A stretch of DNA of 64,000 bases from Aquirhabdus sp. (GCA_030149815.1 JASLHI010000049.1:36755-100754), one strand, 5' to 3'. Shown: positions 17,404-26,484, counted from the stretch's first letter. Made by a program: numbers and translations. The notes: generated from the letters alone by a model not told the origin.

Positions 17404-18909
17404 ATGGCATCGAAGACCCATTCTGATACAACAACGCTCTCTAGTGCCTCTTTGTCACTACAAATTAAACATCGCGCCATCGCATCCCAGCCTGATGATG
17501 TATTAGTTATTTTTTTAGATACGGATGAATTAGCGAACTTGCCAGATACGCTGCCACCAAGCACACAATCAGCAATCCAAACCAGCGCCACACGTGCAGG
17601 TTTTACCGCTAAACTTGGTGAGACATTACCGCTTTATCAAGTTGAACAGGATGGTTTTGAACAAGTTCTCGTCGTCGGAACAGGCACTTTAGCGCAACTC
17701 ACCGCAGGACAAGCACAGAAACTTGCGGCAAGCATTATTAAAGCGCTCTCCGAGCGTAGTACACATGTTGCGATTACAATTGATGGCATGCCTGATGCAG
17801 TCATCGATATTTTTGCCTTAGCATTAGCCAACAAGAGCTATCAGTTTGACCTCTACAAAACAAAAAAATCGACCAGCAAGCTCACTGAAATCACATTACA
17901 AACTGCTGAAGCAGATAGATTGCAAGCTCGTATTAATCTAGTCAATGCAACGCATATCGGTCAAAGCTTTACACGTAATTTAGGCAATCAGCCTGCGAAT
18001 GTCTGTTTTCCAGAGTATCTCGCAGAACAAGCGCAAGCGCTCGCTGCGGAATATCCAGACCTGCTCAAAGTCACTGTACTTGATGAAAATCAAATGGCTG
18101 AACTTGGCATGCACTCATTCCTTGCCGTGTCCAAGGGTTCAGAACGTCCAGGTCGCTTAATTACATTGGAATACACAGGCAAAGCAGATCAAAGCAAACC
18201 GATTGTTCTCGTCGGTAAAGGCGTGACTTTCGACACAGGCGGTATTTCGATCAAGCCTGCTGCGGGCATGGAAGACATGAAGTTTGATATGAGTGGCGCT
18301 GCATCAGTGATTGGTACTATTCGTGCACTCTGTGTGTCGAAACTACCCATCAATGTCGTCGGCGCATTAGCCTGTGCTGAAAACATGCCTTCAGGTCGCG
18401 CAACTCGCCCAGGTGATATTGTGACCTCCATGAGCGGTCAAACCATCGAAATCCTCAACACCGATGCAGAAGGTCGTTTGGTGCTGTGTGACACACTGAC
18501 CTACATCGAACGCTTCAACCCTGAAATCGTCCTCGATATGGCAACGCTAACCGGCGCATGTGTCGTGGCACTCGGTGAAGTGGTTTCTGGTCTATTTAGT
18601 CCTGATGATGAGCTGGCGGATGAGCTACTCGCTGCAGGTCTAGCCGTGCATGATCGTGCATGGCGCTTGCCTCTGCTGGAAGACTACCAAGAATTATTGG
18701 ACTCGCCTGTTGCTGATATGGCGAATATCGGTGGACGCTTCGCAGGCGCAACCACCGCAGCATGTTTCTTATGGCGCTACACCAAACAATACCGCTGGGC
18801 ACACTTGGATATCGCAGGCACAGCAAACACCACTGGCGCGAATAAAGGTTCTACAGGCCGCCCTGTACCGCTCTTAATGCAGTTCTTGCGTGTACGTGCA
18901 GGTCTATAA
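17404..18909 (+). CDS. pepA: Leucyl (cytosol) aminopeptidase PepA
   Basis: PepA is a hexameric M17 zinc/manganese aminopeptidase that removes N-terminal residues from peptides. In some gammaproteobacteria it also binds DNA. The 501-residue protein has a variable N-terminal domain followed by a catalytic domain with the metal-binding VGKGVTFDTGGISIKP, MKFDMSGAASVIG, and the M17 signature NTDAEGRLVL. The end shows HLDIAGTANTTG. Length is normal. It is divergent from lptFG, and its last codons overlap the upstream part of the holC reading frame, suggesting one transcript with holC. Confidence 0.97.
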   Translation: MASKTHSDTTTLSSASLSLQIKHRAIASQPDDVLVIFLDTDELANLPDTLPPSTQSAIQTSATRAGFTAKLGETLPLYQVEQDGFEQVLVVGTGTLAQLTAGQAQKLAASIIKALSERSTHVAITIDGMPDAVIDIFALALANKSYQFDLYKTKKSTSKLTEITLQTAEADRLQARINLVNATHIGQSFTRNLGNQPANVCFPEYLAEQAQALAAEYPDLLKVTVLDENQMAELGMHSFLAVSKGSERPGRLITLEYTGKADQSKPIVLVGKGVTFDTGGISIKPAAGMEDMKFDMSGAASVIGTIRALCVSKLPINVVGALACAENMPSGRATRPGDIVTSMSGQTIEILNTDAEGRLVLCDTLTYIERFNPEIVLDMATLTGACVVALGEVVSGLFSPDDELADELLAAGLAVHDRAWRLPLLEDYQELLDSPVADMANIGGRFAGATTAACFLWRYTKQYRWAHLDIAGTANTTGANKGSTGRPVPLLMQFLRVRAGL

Positions 18910-18943
18910 ACATAGAGGCCAAAACATAGAGGTAAGTAGCGCA

Positions 18944-19372
18944 GTGACCAGTGCTGTTAGTTTTTATTTGCTCAACGATGATAAGGTGAACCAAGAAGCG
19001 TTTGCCTGTCGTCTTTGCCAACGTGCGCTCAGCGAAGGTCTACCGCTATTCGTCTGGTGTGAATCGCAAGAAAGTATGGAACGTTTCGATCAATTGCTCT
19101 GGACGTTTCAAGCCTCAAGTTTCATTCCACATGACGTTGATAATGTAAATGCATCCATTTGCTTAGGGTTATCTGTTCCAGATGCTTTCCTCAAAGCATC
19201 TGGGCAAAAAGTTGGTTGTCTGAACCTCAGTCAGAATGCTGTAGATGCAAAATTGTTTGACCGTGTTCTCGAAATTATTGAAGCCAATGATGCCGCAAAA
19301 ATCGCAGGACGCGAACGATTTAAGGGATATAAGACACAAGGCATTACGCCGACAACGCATCAGATCAAATAA
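18944..19372 (+). CDS. holC: DNA polymerase III subunit chi
   Basis: HolC (chi) links the clamp loader to single-strand-binding protein during replication and repair. The protein of about 142 residues has the family layout: SAVSFYLLNDDKVNQEAFAC, RLCQRALSEGLPLFVWCES (helix and strand that in HolC pack like a P-loop fold), SFIPHDV, and a weakly conserved C-terminus. The open frame reaches back to 18890 inside pepA. The GTG at 18944 is chosen because AGAGG lies upstream and the product begins directly with the conserved strand. The pepA-holC pairing is a common gammaproteobacterial arrangement. Confidence 0.9.
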   Translation: MTSAVSFYLLNDDKVNQEAFACRLCQRALSEGLPLFVWCESQESMERFDQLLWTFQASSFIPHDVDNVNASICLGLSVPDAFLKASGQKVGCLNLSQNAVDAKLFDRVLEIIEANDAAKIAGRERFKGYKTQGITPTTHQIK

Positions 19373-19409
19373 CTGATCGTTTGTTCAATCTAGCTTGAGA
19401 GAAATACGA

Positions 19410-19781
19410 ATGTCACTACAACTTGGCGCAAATTTTCCAAATCGCTGGCTTGCTGCGCCGCAGGAAATCAGACGGCAGTTTTTGCGCGACTTAAATAATG
19501 TGTGCTTATTACTAGATCCCAAGACTGACTTTGATGAGTGGCAAAGCGATCAAATCGAAGATCCTGATCATATTGTACCTCTGAAAACAAATCTCCATGT
19601 CAACCCAAGTCCAGACGCGACAAAAGCCTCTCTCCCAGTGAGCTCGTTAGTTGCGCTGGAACAACGCTTACTGAAACAAGCCGATCAAGTCATCGAACGC
19701 GCACTTGATCCAATTCGTGCAGAACTGAGAAGCTGGATTCAGGAGCAGATCAGGAGGGAAATTGGGGCGAGTCAGGGTTAG
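19410..19781 (+). CDS. Conserved small protein of unknown function
   Basis: A 123-residue soluble protein without signal peptide or membrane segment. It begins MSLQLGANFPNRWLAAPQE and has the acidic middle FDEWQSDQIEDPDHIVPL. It ends in an amphipathic, possibly coiled-coil helix (about 75-123, LVALEQRLLKQADQVIERAL). I do not recognise a family with a known function; the position after holC suggests a conserved neighbourhood rather than an acquired gene. The ATG at 19410 is preceded by GAGAGAAA. An in-frame TTG 15 bases upstream is less likely. Confidence 0.75.
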   Translation: MSLQLGANFPNRWLAAPQEIRRQFLRDLNNVCLLLDPKTDFDEWQSDQIEDPDHIVPLKTNLHVNPSPDATKASLPVSSLVALEQRLLKQADQVIERALDPIRAELRSWIQEQIRREIGASQG

Positions 19782-19877
19782 TACTACGTTCCTATTTTAT
19801 CAAGATTGACCTTTATAGGATAAATCTAACACCCGATCTATCAGCCTCATAAAAATCTCAAATAGGTAACTAAACAA

Positions 19878-20186
19878 ATGAATCTGAGCAACGGTTTCAG
19901 TGGGACTCTACGAACGTTTGCATACTTTATGGCAAGCGGAACTCACAGCATGTTGGAAAATATCGAGTATTTAGATCTATATGGCACTGAACCGAGTGCA
20001 ATTGAAATGGTCTTTGCTATATTTGTAAACGTGATCGAAATTGATGAAGAAGGTAATGTACTAAACTTTACGTATGCCCAAAAAAGAGCAACAGACTATC
20101 TAATATCTTATTGCGACCCATCATTCGAAGTATTACCACCTTATGAAGAATGGGAGATAGCACTGTATAATCCACCAAGGATTTGA
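19878..20186 (+). CDS. Small acidic protein, possibly DUF7677
   Basis: A 102-residue acidic protein that is predicted cytosolic. The opening LSNGFSGTLRTFAYFMASGT and SAIEMVFAIFVNVIEIDEEG resemble what I recall as the DUF7677 family, which has no known function. The second half (RATDYLISYCDPSFEVLPPY) has no catalytic pattern. AGGT lies upstream of the ATG. The gene stands alone in an AT-rich accessory stretch between holC's neighbour and a glutaredoxin-like gene. It resembles the small immunity-type proteins found scattered as single genes, but no toxin partner is present, so that idea is speculative. Confidence 0.65.
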   Translation: MNLSNGFSGTLRTFAYFMASGTHSMLENIEYLDLYGTEPSAIEMVFAIFVNVIEIDEEGNVLNFTYAQKRATDYLISYCDPSFEVLPPYEEWEIALYNPPRI

Positions 20187-20320
20187 TGTTATAACAAATC
20201 CGTCAAATGTAAATACAGGCTTCGCTGATATTCAGTAACCATAATAAACTTACAAATAATAATGATTAAATATCAATCAACACTCCACCCAAACCCTATT
20301 GATGAACTAAGGATAATTAA

Positions 20321-20713
20321 TTGAAAAATATAATCATTGGACTAGTCTTATTATTTTGTATATGGAAAGGCTACTCACACTTCACGAATCCACAAGCTGA
20401 ATCTTCTAGCACAGAATCGTCTGGCATGCCCTTAGATCAAGTTCACGCCTTGGCAGCAACAGTCAAAGCAGAAGAAGTCGAAATGTACACAACAACAGAA
20501 TGCCCATATTGCCAAGAAGCAAAAGCATGGTTGAATCAGTATGGTTTTGCATTTACTGAATGCAACATGAGCCTCAGCAATCAATGCATCAACGAATTCA
20601 AAGATTATGGCGCGAACGGCACACCTTTTCTCGTTATCCGCAGAGGCAATAAAGTCCACCAAATGAAGGATGGCTTTGATACCCATGAGTTTCTAACCGC
20701 ATTACAGCAGTGA
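20321..20713 (+). CDS. Glutaredoxin-like thioredoxin-fold protein with membrane anchor
   Basis: The 130-residue product starts with a hydrophobic segment (residues 3-17, NIIIGLVLLFCIWKG), followed by a Ser/Thr-rich linker and a glutaredoxin domain with redox motif CPYC in YTTTECPYCQEAKAWL (about 58-73). The cis-proline region is GANGTPFLVIRRGNK. The anchor suggests action at the inner membrane, probably facing the periplasm, as a thiol-disulfide exchange protein. Two further Cys residues (near 81 and 90) lie between these motifs. Translation probably starts at TTG, which has AAGGA at correct spacing. It is a single gene with no obvious partner. Confidence 0.8.
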   Translation: MKNIIIGLVLLFCIWKGYSHFTNPQAESSSTESSGMPLDQVHALAATVKAEEVEMYTTTECPYCQEAKAWLNQYGFAFTECNMSLSNQCINEFKDYGANGTPFLVIRRGNKVHQMKDGFDTHEFLTALQQ

Positions 20714-20748
20714 AGCGGGATATTATTTTATAAGCGTGGTTCTAGATC

Positions 20749-21108
20749 TTACTTCTTATGTCGCACTGTCACCTTTAATCCGACAGGTTTCGTGGATACC
20801 CACGCCGCAAACTTAGCAATTTCTGGATGCGCCGCTAAAGCCTCAACTGTATTGTATTGCTGCATCAACGTCGCATTATCCAGCACCGCATGGACTTGTG
20901 AATGACATGGTCGACATAGCAAGGCGATGCGAAACAACATCTCTTCTTTTTCAAAAAAACGTTGTGTACGTCCTTTGTTATGACGAGACTGCGGAATCAA
21001 ATGATGACGTGTCAAAGGCAACTGCGTTCGACCACAGAGTTCACAAGCAGCCTCACTTGCACCCACCTCCTGCTCGGATTCAGCACGATTATTGACTGCT
21101 CTGTTCAT
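20749..21108 (-). CDS. HNH endonuclease domain protein
   Basis: A 119-residue protein with a zinc-binding HNH nuclease fold. It has a CELCG pair of cysteines, the HNH core LTRHHLIPQSRHNKGR, and a second cysteine pair in LLCRPCHSQVHAVL, which ends with the metal-binding His. Similar small HNH proteins are widespread single-gene loci in proteobacteria without an assigned role. No phage terminase, restriction partner or homing context is visible here, so it is unlikely to be part of a prophage or a restriction system. It points towards the glutaredoxin-like gene and is divergent from the DUF4442 gene. Confidence 0.8.
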   Translation of the reverse strand: MNRAVNNRAESEQEVGASEAACELCGRTQLPLTRHHLIPQSRHNKGRTQRFFEKEEMLFRIALLCRPCHSQVHAVLDNATLMQQYNTVEALAAHPEIAKFAAWVSTKPVGLKVTVRHKK

Positions 21109-21241
21109 GGTTTATTAATGCATCATTTCTATTTCAGACCTATTGTGTCATGAATCGAGATCACTACAAAATCCTGTAAAACACTGTCCCAAAGTTGCTT
21201 ATTATCATTTTAAAGCAAACGTTCCTGATCGGAGTCATTTC

Positions 21242-21709
21242 ATGTTCGAGAAACTAAAACGTAATTCGACCATTGCTCGGCTCTGGTTGAACTCCTATAT
21301 CCCCTATTTTGGGGCGAGTATTCGCACCACTCAATTAAATCTCGATGCGGGAATCGTACAAGTCGAAATGCCGTTGAATGCCCTCAATAAAAATGCTGTC
21401 GGCACTCAATTTGGTGGCAGTCTGTACGCGATGATTGATCCATTTTATATGCTGCTCCTGATGCACCAACTCGGTCATGATTATGTCGTCTGGGATAAAG
21501 CCGCAAATATTAATTTCATCTCGCCAGGTCGTGGTCGAGTGACAGCGCGTATCGAATTATCCAAAGCAGAAGTGCAACAGATTAGAGAACTTGCCGCAGG
21601 CAACAAGCCTGTACTTCGTACCTATCCTGTCGATATTTATGGAGAAGATGGCAAGCTCGTCGCCCATGTAGAAAAGGTTTTGTATATCCGACGAAAGAAA
21701 GGTGTTTGA
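21242..21709 (+). CDS. DUF4442 hotdog-fold protein
   Basis: A 155-residue protein of the DUF4442 group, related to acyl-CoA thioesterases with a hotdog fold. Conserved features are WLNSYIPYFGASIRTTQL, the segment NKNAVGTQFGGSLYAMIDPF with the Gly-Gly turn typical of hotdog enzymes, and AANINFISPGRGRVTARIEL. It could hydrolyse an acyl-thioester or just bind one; the family's substrate is not established. The ATG at 21242 has GGAG upstream and starts at the conserved domain. The frame extends upstream to 21143 with no matching sequence. A REP-like repeat follows it. Confidence 0.85.
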   Translation: MFEKLKRNSTIARLWLNSYIPYFGASIRTTQLNLDAGIVQVEMPLNALNKNAVGTQFGGSLYAMIDPFYMLLLMHQLGHDYVVWDKAANINFISPGRGRVTARIELSKAEVQQIRELAAGNKPVLRTYPVDIYGEDGKLVAHVEKVLYIRRKKGV

Positions 21710-21752
21710 TGGGTTCAACAAACTCATTTCACAAACACTCTTAAAAATCAAA

Positions 21753-21826
21753 GTTCACTGAGTTGAGTTGAAACGATTACGTTTCACCGCACATTTCGAC
21801 AGGCTCAATGAGCTATTGAGTTGAAA
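21753..21826. repeat. REP-like dispersed repeat, copy 1
   Basis: Contains TTTCGACAGGCTCAATGAGC and a degenerate opposite arm TTCACTGAGTTGAGTTGAAA. Related copies are at 43119-43177, 53168-53238 and 59129-59194. All four are intergenic. This one separates the convergent DUF4442 and SPFH genes and is the least well paired. Confidence 0.65.
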
Positions 21827-21838
21827 GAACATAAAGCA

Positions 21839-22729
21839 TTATACCGTTGTCGTATTCACAATCGGATTCACGCTCTTTTCACCACACAGTACAATCAATA
21901 AATTACTGACCAATGCTGCACGACGATCAGCATCCAATGTCACCGTACCCTTGGTTTCCAAACGCTGTAATGCCATTTCAACCATACCCACTGCACCATC
22001 GACAATCTGACGACGCGCAGCAATCATGGCAGCCGCTTGTTGGCGTTGTAACATCGCTTGAGCGATCTCTGGCGCATATGCCAGATGACTGATTCTTGCT
22101 TCAGTGACGATGACGCCTGCACGCGCAAGACGTGCATTTAACTCTTGTTCCAGATATTCATTAATCAGACCTGTACTGTCGCGCAAAGTCACATCAGCAT
22201 GATCATCTTCACCGTGATCATAGGCATAAGAACTTGCAAGCTTACGCACTGCGGCTTCAGATTGAATATTCACAAACAACCCATAGTCGTCCACATCAAA
22301 CGTCGCGCGCGCCGTATCATCCACTTGCCAGACCACAACCGCGGCAATTTCAATTGGATTTCCGCTTTTATCATTCACCTTCAAGGCTTGACCATTCAGA
22401 TTACGGGCACGTAGGCTGATTTTTTGTTTGCTATAAAACGGATTGACCCAACGTAAGCCGCTTTTTTTCATCGTACCCATGTAGGTACCAAGAAAAGTCG
22501 TGATCACTGCTTCGTTCGGTGCAATCACTGACATGCCTTTAAAAATCAGCATGCTTATTACAAATAAAACGATCGATATTGCCGTAGGCTCTTGTGAAGA
22601 AATAAAAGAAACCACAGAAAAACCAAGCAAAACCAATGCTACAACCAGTAAAGCATAACCACTCACCTGTACAAGTAGTGGCTTCTCAACGACCGAAGTT
22701 TTTGAGATTGGATGATTCGTGATAGCCAT
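21839..22729 (-). CDS. SPFH domain (band 7) membrane protein
   Basis: A 296-residue protein with two hydrophobic segments near the N-terminus (about 23-45 and 50-65), followed by a band-7/SPFH domain starting at VIAPNEAVITTFLGTYMG. It contains GLRWVNPFYSKQKISLRARN and NIQSEAAVRKLASSYAYD, and ends with the flotillin-like helical segment QAMLQRQQAAAMIAARRQ. SPFH proteins form membrane-bound ring oligomers that organise membrane patches or regulate proteases such as FtsH. It lies 36 bases downstream of the AgmX/PglI-like gene on the same strand, so the two are probably co-transcribed. Confidence 0.88.
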   Translation of the reverse strand: MAITNHPISKTSVVEKPLLVQVSGYALLVVALVLLGFSVVSFISSQEPTAISIVLFVISMLIFKGMSVIAPNEAVITTFLGTYMGTMKKSGLRWVNPFYSKQKISLRARNLNGQALKVNDKSGNPIEIAAVVVWQVDDTARATFDVDDYGLFVNIQSEAAVRKLASSYAYDHGEDDHADVTLRDSTGLINEYLEQELNARLARAGVIVTEARISHLAYAPEIAQAMLQRQQAAAMIAARRQIVDGAVGMVEMALQRLETKGTVTLDADRRAALVSNLLIVLCGEKSVNPIVNTTTV

Positions 22730-22764
22730 CGTCTTTTCCTTATTGAAGGATTGATTTAGAGTTT

Positions 22765-23736
22765 CTAGTCAAAACTAAACGTATACACAATATCAAATGT
22801 TGCATACTGACCTGATTTAAAGTCTAGACCCTTAATGATATAAACTAAATTATTTTCAAAATCAGCATTATTTAAGTCGCTATCTACAATACTTGCCGCA
22901 TCTACCTGTCCATAAGTATCAATCATAATATGCACTTTGACATCGCCATCCATATCAGGATCAGCAAGCTTTGCACGCATATACGCATTCTTGATTTCAG
23001 GCATCGCACTACGAATGACTTTCTTGAAATCAGGACGAAGTGCTGTGTAATGCGGCGCTAAATCATCCGTTGGACCTGTAGGCACTGGAGGTGGAGGTAA
23101 TTGCACACCAGTCCACTTGGCATCAATCAACTCAGGGTCAAACCATTTTTCGCCGTCATTGTTATATACATGTTCCGTCAGTGTGACTTTCGGCTTCATT
23201 GAGTGCCATGAAAACACAAAATTCCGCTTACCACTATGTGGTTCAGACATATCCGCACGTTCTAAATGTGGTCCAATAAGACTACTTTCAGTCACACCAT
23301 ACAGTGCACAAGTTTGTGCACAATCATTTTGCATCGCTGTAATCGCAACATTGCGGTAATACGCAATTTGGTTTGCTTCATCAAATTGATTGGATTCATA
23401 GACAATTAAATAAACCGCCGCTGCGCCAAAGCCGAACGCAATCCAGTATTTCTTATTGGATAGAAAAGAACTCGTAACCGCTTCTTGTTCAGTATTCACC
23501 GAACTCCACGGTAGTTTAATATTGGGGTTAGTCAGAACCTTCCACGTTGCCCATGGAAGTGCAATCGAGCACGCGACAGCAAGTATTCCGATGCCATGTG
23601 GAATGTGGTAATAGACAAAGAACGGATTAAGAATCGCCTTCACCAATAAAAATCCAGCCACAAATGCAGCCAGAATGACGCACCACTTGATTAAAAACGC
23701 AATCGGAAGACGCGCTAATAATGCACCTTTATTCAT
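22765..23736 (-). CDS. Membrane protein with AgmX/PglI (TonB-like) C-terminal domain
   Basis: The protein of about 323 residues has hydrophobic segments near 9-36, 37-60 and 95-112. A periplasmic region with conserved cysteine pair QNDCAQTCALYGVTESS follows, then a proline-rich linker (PPPPVPTGPT). The C-terminal domain resembles AgmX/PglI or TonB-type domains (IRSAMPEIKNAYMRAKL, GDVKVHIMIDTYGQVDAASI, then YIIKGLDFKSG). Such domains occur in envelope or gliding proteins of myxobacteria and in many uncharacterised gammaproteobacterial proteins. The start at 23736 is chosen over 23790 because it leads straight into the first membrane helix; neither has a strong ribosome site. It is probably co-transcribed with the SPFH gene. 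Confidence 0.7.
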   Translation of the reverse strand: MNKGALLARLPIAFLIKWCVILAAFVAGFLLVKAILNPFFVYYHIPHGIGILAVACSIALPWATWKVLTNPNIKLPWSSVNTEQEAVTSSFLSNKKYWIAFGFGAAAVYLIVYESNQFDEANQIAYYRNVAITAMQNDCAQTCALYGVTESSLIGPHLERADMSEPHSGKRNFVFSWHSMKPKVTLTEHVYNNDGEKWFDPELIDAKWTGVQLPPPPVPTGPTDDLAPHYTALRPDFKKVIRSAMPEIKNAYMRAKLADPDMDGDVKVHIMIDTYGQVDAASIVDSDLNNADFENNLVYIIKGLDFKSGQYATFDIVYTFSFD

Positions 23737-23990
23737 ATAACACCATAATATTAAGATTCGCGTACCTAAAACTCTTCGAGAAGGCATCACGTCAGCATCT
23801 TTTACTTCACTACTAAACTATACGGCAGAAAAATAACAGAACAAATAATGACTCAATTCTTTTTAACGACACACTCTAGACAAGAACCGTTCGTCTGTTG
23901 AACAACACGCATGATCTGCGATGGATCGACGAAATCAGATCATGGGCAATTACAAACGGTTATGCAAGATACACGTCGAATAAACGTTTA

Positions 23991-24701
23991 TTATTTAGTT
24001 TCTGGCCACTCAAATCGATAACCAACACCATAAACTGATTGAATCCAATCATGACGATCCGTCCGCTGTGCTGCATCACTGAGCTTGCGACGTATATTTT
24101 TGATATGACTATCGATGACTCGATCTACAACCTCAACGCCATTTGGACTGATGTAATCCAACAATTGAGATCGAGTATATAGGCGTCCCGGATTTTTAAT
24201 AAATATTTTTAATAATTTATATTCATAGGGTGTAAGCGTGAGCGGTTTATCATGGCAAATAATCTGTTGTCGAAATTCATTCACTTTAAAAACATGCGAC
24301 TCTAAAGCATGCAGTTGACTCTGAGGATAACCTGCCAAAAGTGGATTACGGCGTAGAACGGTCTGAACTCGCGCGACCAACTCACGCGGACTAAATGGTT
24401 TACAAATATAATCATCTGCACCAACCTTCAGTCCCACAAGTCGATCAATTTCTTCTGTCCGTGCGGTCACCATAATAATCGGTACTTGCGAAAACTGCCG
24501 AATCGCATGACACATGGTAATTCCATCAAGTCCTGGTAACATCAAATCCAATACAATCAAGTCAGGTGGTGTATGACAAATCACATCGAAGGCATGCTGA
24601 CCATTTCCATACACCCCGACTTCAAAACCAGCGTGAACTAAATAATCCTCAATCAGACTCGCCAGTTCTTTTTCATCCTCAACCACCATTACATATGCCA
24701 C
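23991..24701 (-). CDS. OmpR-family response regulator, BaeR-like
   Basis: A 236-residue two-component response regulator. The receiver domain (1-115) has the acidic pocket VEDE, phosphoacceptor Asp in DLIVLDLMLPGLDG, the conserved Thr in MVTART and Lys in DDYICKPFSPREL. A winged-helix DNA-binding domain (about 140-232) shows LTLTPYEYKLLKIF and a recognition region VDRVIDSHIKNIRRKL, ending SVYGVGYRFEW. It resembles BaeR and AdeR regulators of efflux and envelope stress in Acinetobacter, but no efflux pump is adjacent, so the name is not assigned. The kinase gene lies 17 bases upstream in the same operon. Confidence 0.93.
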   Translation of the reverse strand: MAYVMVVEDEKELASLIEDYLVHAGFEVGVYGNGQHAFDVICHTPPDLIVLDLMLPGLDGITMCHAIRQFSQVPIIMVTARTEEIDRLVGLKVGADDYICKPFSPRELVARVQTVLRRNPLLAGYPQSQLHALESHVFKVNEFRQQIICHDKPLTLTPYEYKLLKIFIKNPGRLYTRSQLLDYISPNGVEVVDRVIDSHIKNIRRKLSDAAQRTDRHDWIQSVYGVGYRFEWPETK

Positions 24702-24718
24702 GTCTATTCCTCTAACAC

Positions 24719-26347
24719 TTAAACTTCTGGATCAATCGGCTGAACTGGTAAACGTAATATCACTCGCAACCCTCCTAAAAAAGAGTGCTCAAATAAAAGT
24801 TCACCACCATGAGAAATTGCAACCTGACACGACAATGCCAACCCTAGACCCGCGCCCCCAGTTTCTCGGGTTCGAGAAGAGTCTGCGCGAAAGAAACGCT
24901 CACCTAAATGAGCCAAGACCGCATCAGATACACTCGGCAAACTATCATCAACATAGAGCATCCAAAAAGTTTCTTTTTGAAAAGTTTGTAACGTTGAGCT
25001 AACACGAACAGTGCCACCTGAATTTGTATAACGGCGACTATTTTCCAATAAGTTCACCACAATCTGACGGATTCGATCAGGATCACCATAAACTTCAACA
25101 TACGTTTCTGGTTCAATGATCTCCAGCGCCAAACCTTGTTCCTGCATCCGTTCATTAAATGCTTCGCACTCATGCTGCACGATAAACCACGGCATAAATA
25201 AACGCCTTTCCAAAGAAAGCTTCCCAACGTCTGCACGCGCAAGATCATAGACATCATCCAACAACCGAGATAATGAAAGCACTTGCCGGTGCATTAATTG
25301 CAAATGCTGGGGAGATGGGTCTCGAATACCATCTTGAATCGCTTCAATTTGAGCCCGAAGTACACTGACAGGTGTCCGCAGCTCATGTGAAGTATCGGCA
25401 ACCCACTGTCGCCGAGAAGATTCATGTTGGCTCAAGATATCAGCCAACTGATTCATTTTTCTGCCTAACTCGCCAAGCTCATCGGAACGACCGATATTAT
25501 TTTTGGTCGTGAATTCACCTTGAATCAAATGTTCCGCAGATTCCATCAAACTTAAAATAGGCCGTCTAAAATGTCGTGCTAACAAACTGGCAACCACCGC
25601 GCTCAAGACAACACATCCGATGCCAATCCATAAAAGCTGCGTCTTTTGCTTGGCAAAGAAATCCATCGACAAGACATCCTTTGGATCAATCCCTGGCTTC
25701 AACGTTAAATATCCAACCACTCCTTGTAGCGTGCGGATTTCCCGCTTTGGAGCTGTCGCTGGAGCAGCCAATCCAGTCAGTAATACGCCATGAATATCCA
25801 ACAGCCCAAGACGGCTCGCCACATCTAAACGATCGGGTTCAAATCTAGGAGGTGTAAAAAATGACTGCTCAAAAGGAAACTGAGGTTTGCCCATCGGAGA
25901 CTCACCTCGATGATCCTCAAAAGGCGGCGCATGATCACCATGTTTGTCACCGAATTGTGCAGACATCTGCGGTGGAAAAGACCGCTGATCGTGCCGCACA
26001 AAATTCATGTCTGGCATCGGCATCATGTCTGAGTGATGATATCTTCCACTATTCATCGTTGAAAATATGAACGCTTTGTAGTGGTGTTTTAACCAATTCG
26101 TGTGGTCTTGATTTGAAAAATCAGGCCAATGCCCTTCTTGTTGATATTCTTGTTGTAACTGCGTAACGAAACCATCTAGTTTTTTTGCTTCATTCTGCGT
26201 GACATAGGATGCAAAACTCGCCTGCATTGCAAAATCAAGCAACCAGAGCCCACCCAACGTAATTGTCACCGTCGTGAGAAGAATCGCCATAAACAAGCGC
26301 ATCGCAATAGGCACGCGGATTGGAATCTGATTAAAAGCAGAGCGCAC
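24719..26347 (-). CDS. Sensor histidine kinase with Met/His-rich periplasmic loop
   Basis: A 542-residue inner-membrane kinase. It has a membrane helix at about 16-40, a long periplasmic domain (41-236), a second helix (237-258), HAMP (260-312), the dimerisation and phosphoacceptor helix with H321 in DTSHELRTPVS, and an ATPase domain with the N-box NLLENSRRYT and the G-box GGAGLGLALS. Residues 88-150 are rich in His, Met and Asp (for example YHHSDMMPMPDMN and DKHGDHAPPFEDH), a composition typical of metal-binding loops. It is BaeS-like in architecture and pairs with the regulator 17 bases downstream. It is divergent from the FilA-like gene, a candidate target. Confidence 0.92.
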   Translation of the reverse strand: MRSAFNQIPIRVPIAMRLFMAILLTTVTITLGGLWLLDFAMQASFASYVTQNEAKKLDGFVTQLQQEYQQEGHWPDFSNQDHTNWLKHHYKAFIFSTMNSGRYHHSDMMPMPDMNFVRHDQRSFPPQMSAQFGDKHGDHAPPFEDHRGESPMGKPQFPFEQSFFTPPRFEPDRLDVASRLGLLDIHGVLLTGLAAPATAPKREIRTLQGVVGYLTLKPGIDPKDVLSMDFFAKQKTQLLWIGIGCVVLSAVVASLLARHFRRPILSLMESAEHLIQGEFTTKNNIGRSDELGELGRKMNQLADILSQHESSRRQWVADTSHELRTPVSVLRAQIEAIQDGIRDPSPQHLQLMHRQVLSLSRLLDDVYDLARADVGKLSLERRLFMPWFIVQHECEAFNERMQEQGLALEIIEPETYVEVYGDPDRIRQIVVNLLENSRRYTNSGGTVRVSSTLQTFQKETFWMLYVDDSLPSVSDAVLAHLGERFFRADSSRTRETGGAGLGLALSCQVAISHGGELLFEHSFLGGLRVILRLPVQPIDPEV

Positions 26348-26484
26348 GCAAGCTCATCCTCATCTAAATACTCCTTCACAACATGCCTAGTCTATGGCGA
26401 CTTTGCAAGCATTCTGCGATCCATAATTAATCCACAATCGATATTCAGAGTGCATTCACCTTCAAAACTCGCAAGGATGGCAGG

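Noticed and set aside
20749..21108. HNH protein as part of a prophage or restriction system
   Set aside because: No terminase, capsid, methyltransferase or specificity gene is nearby.
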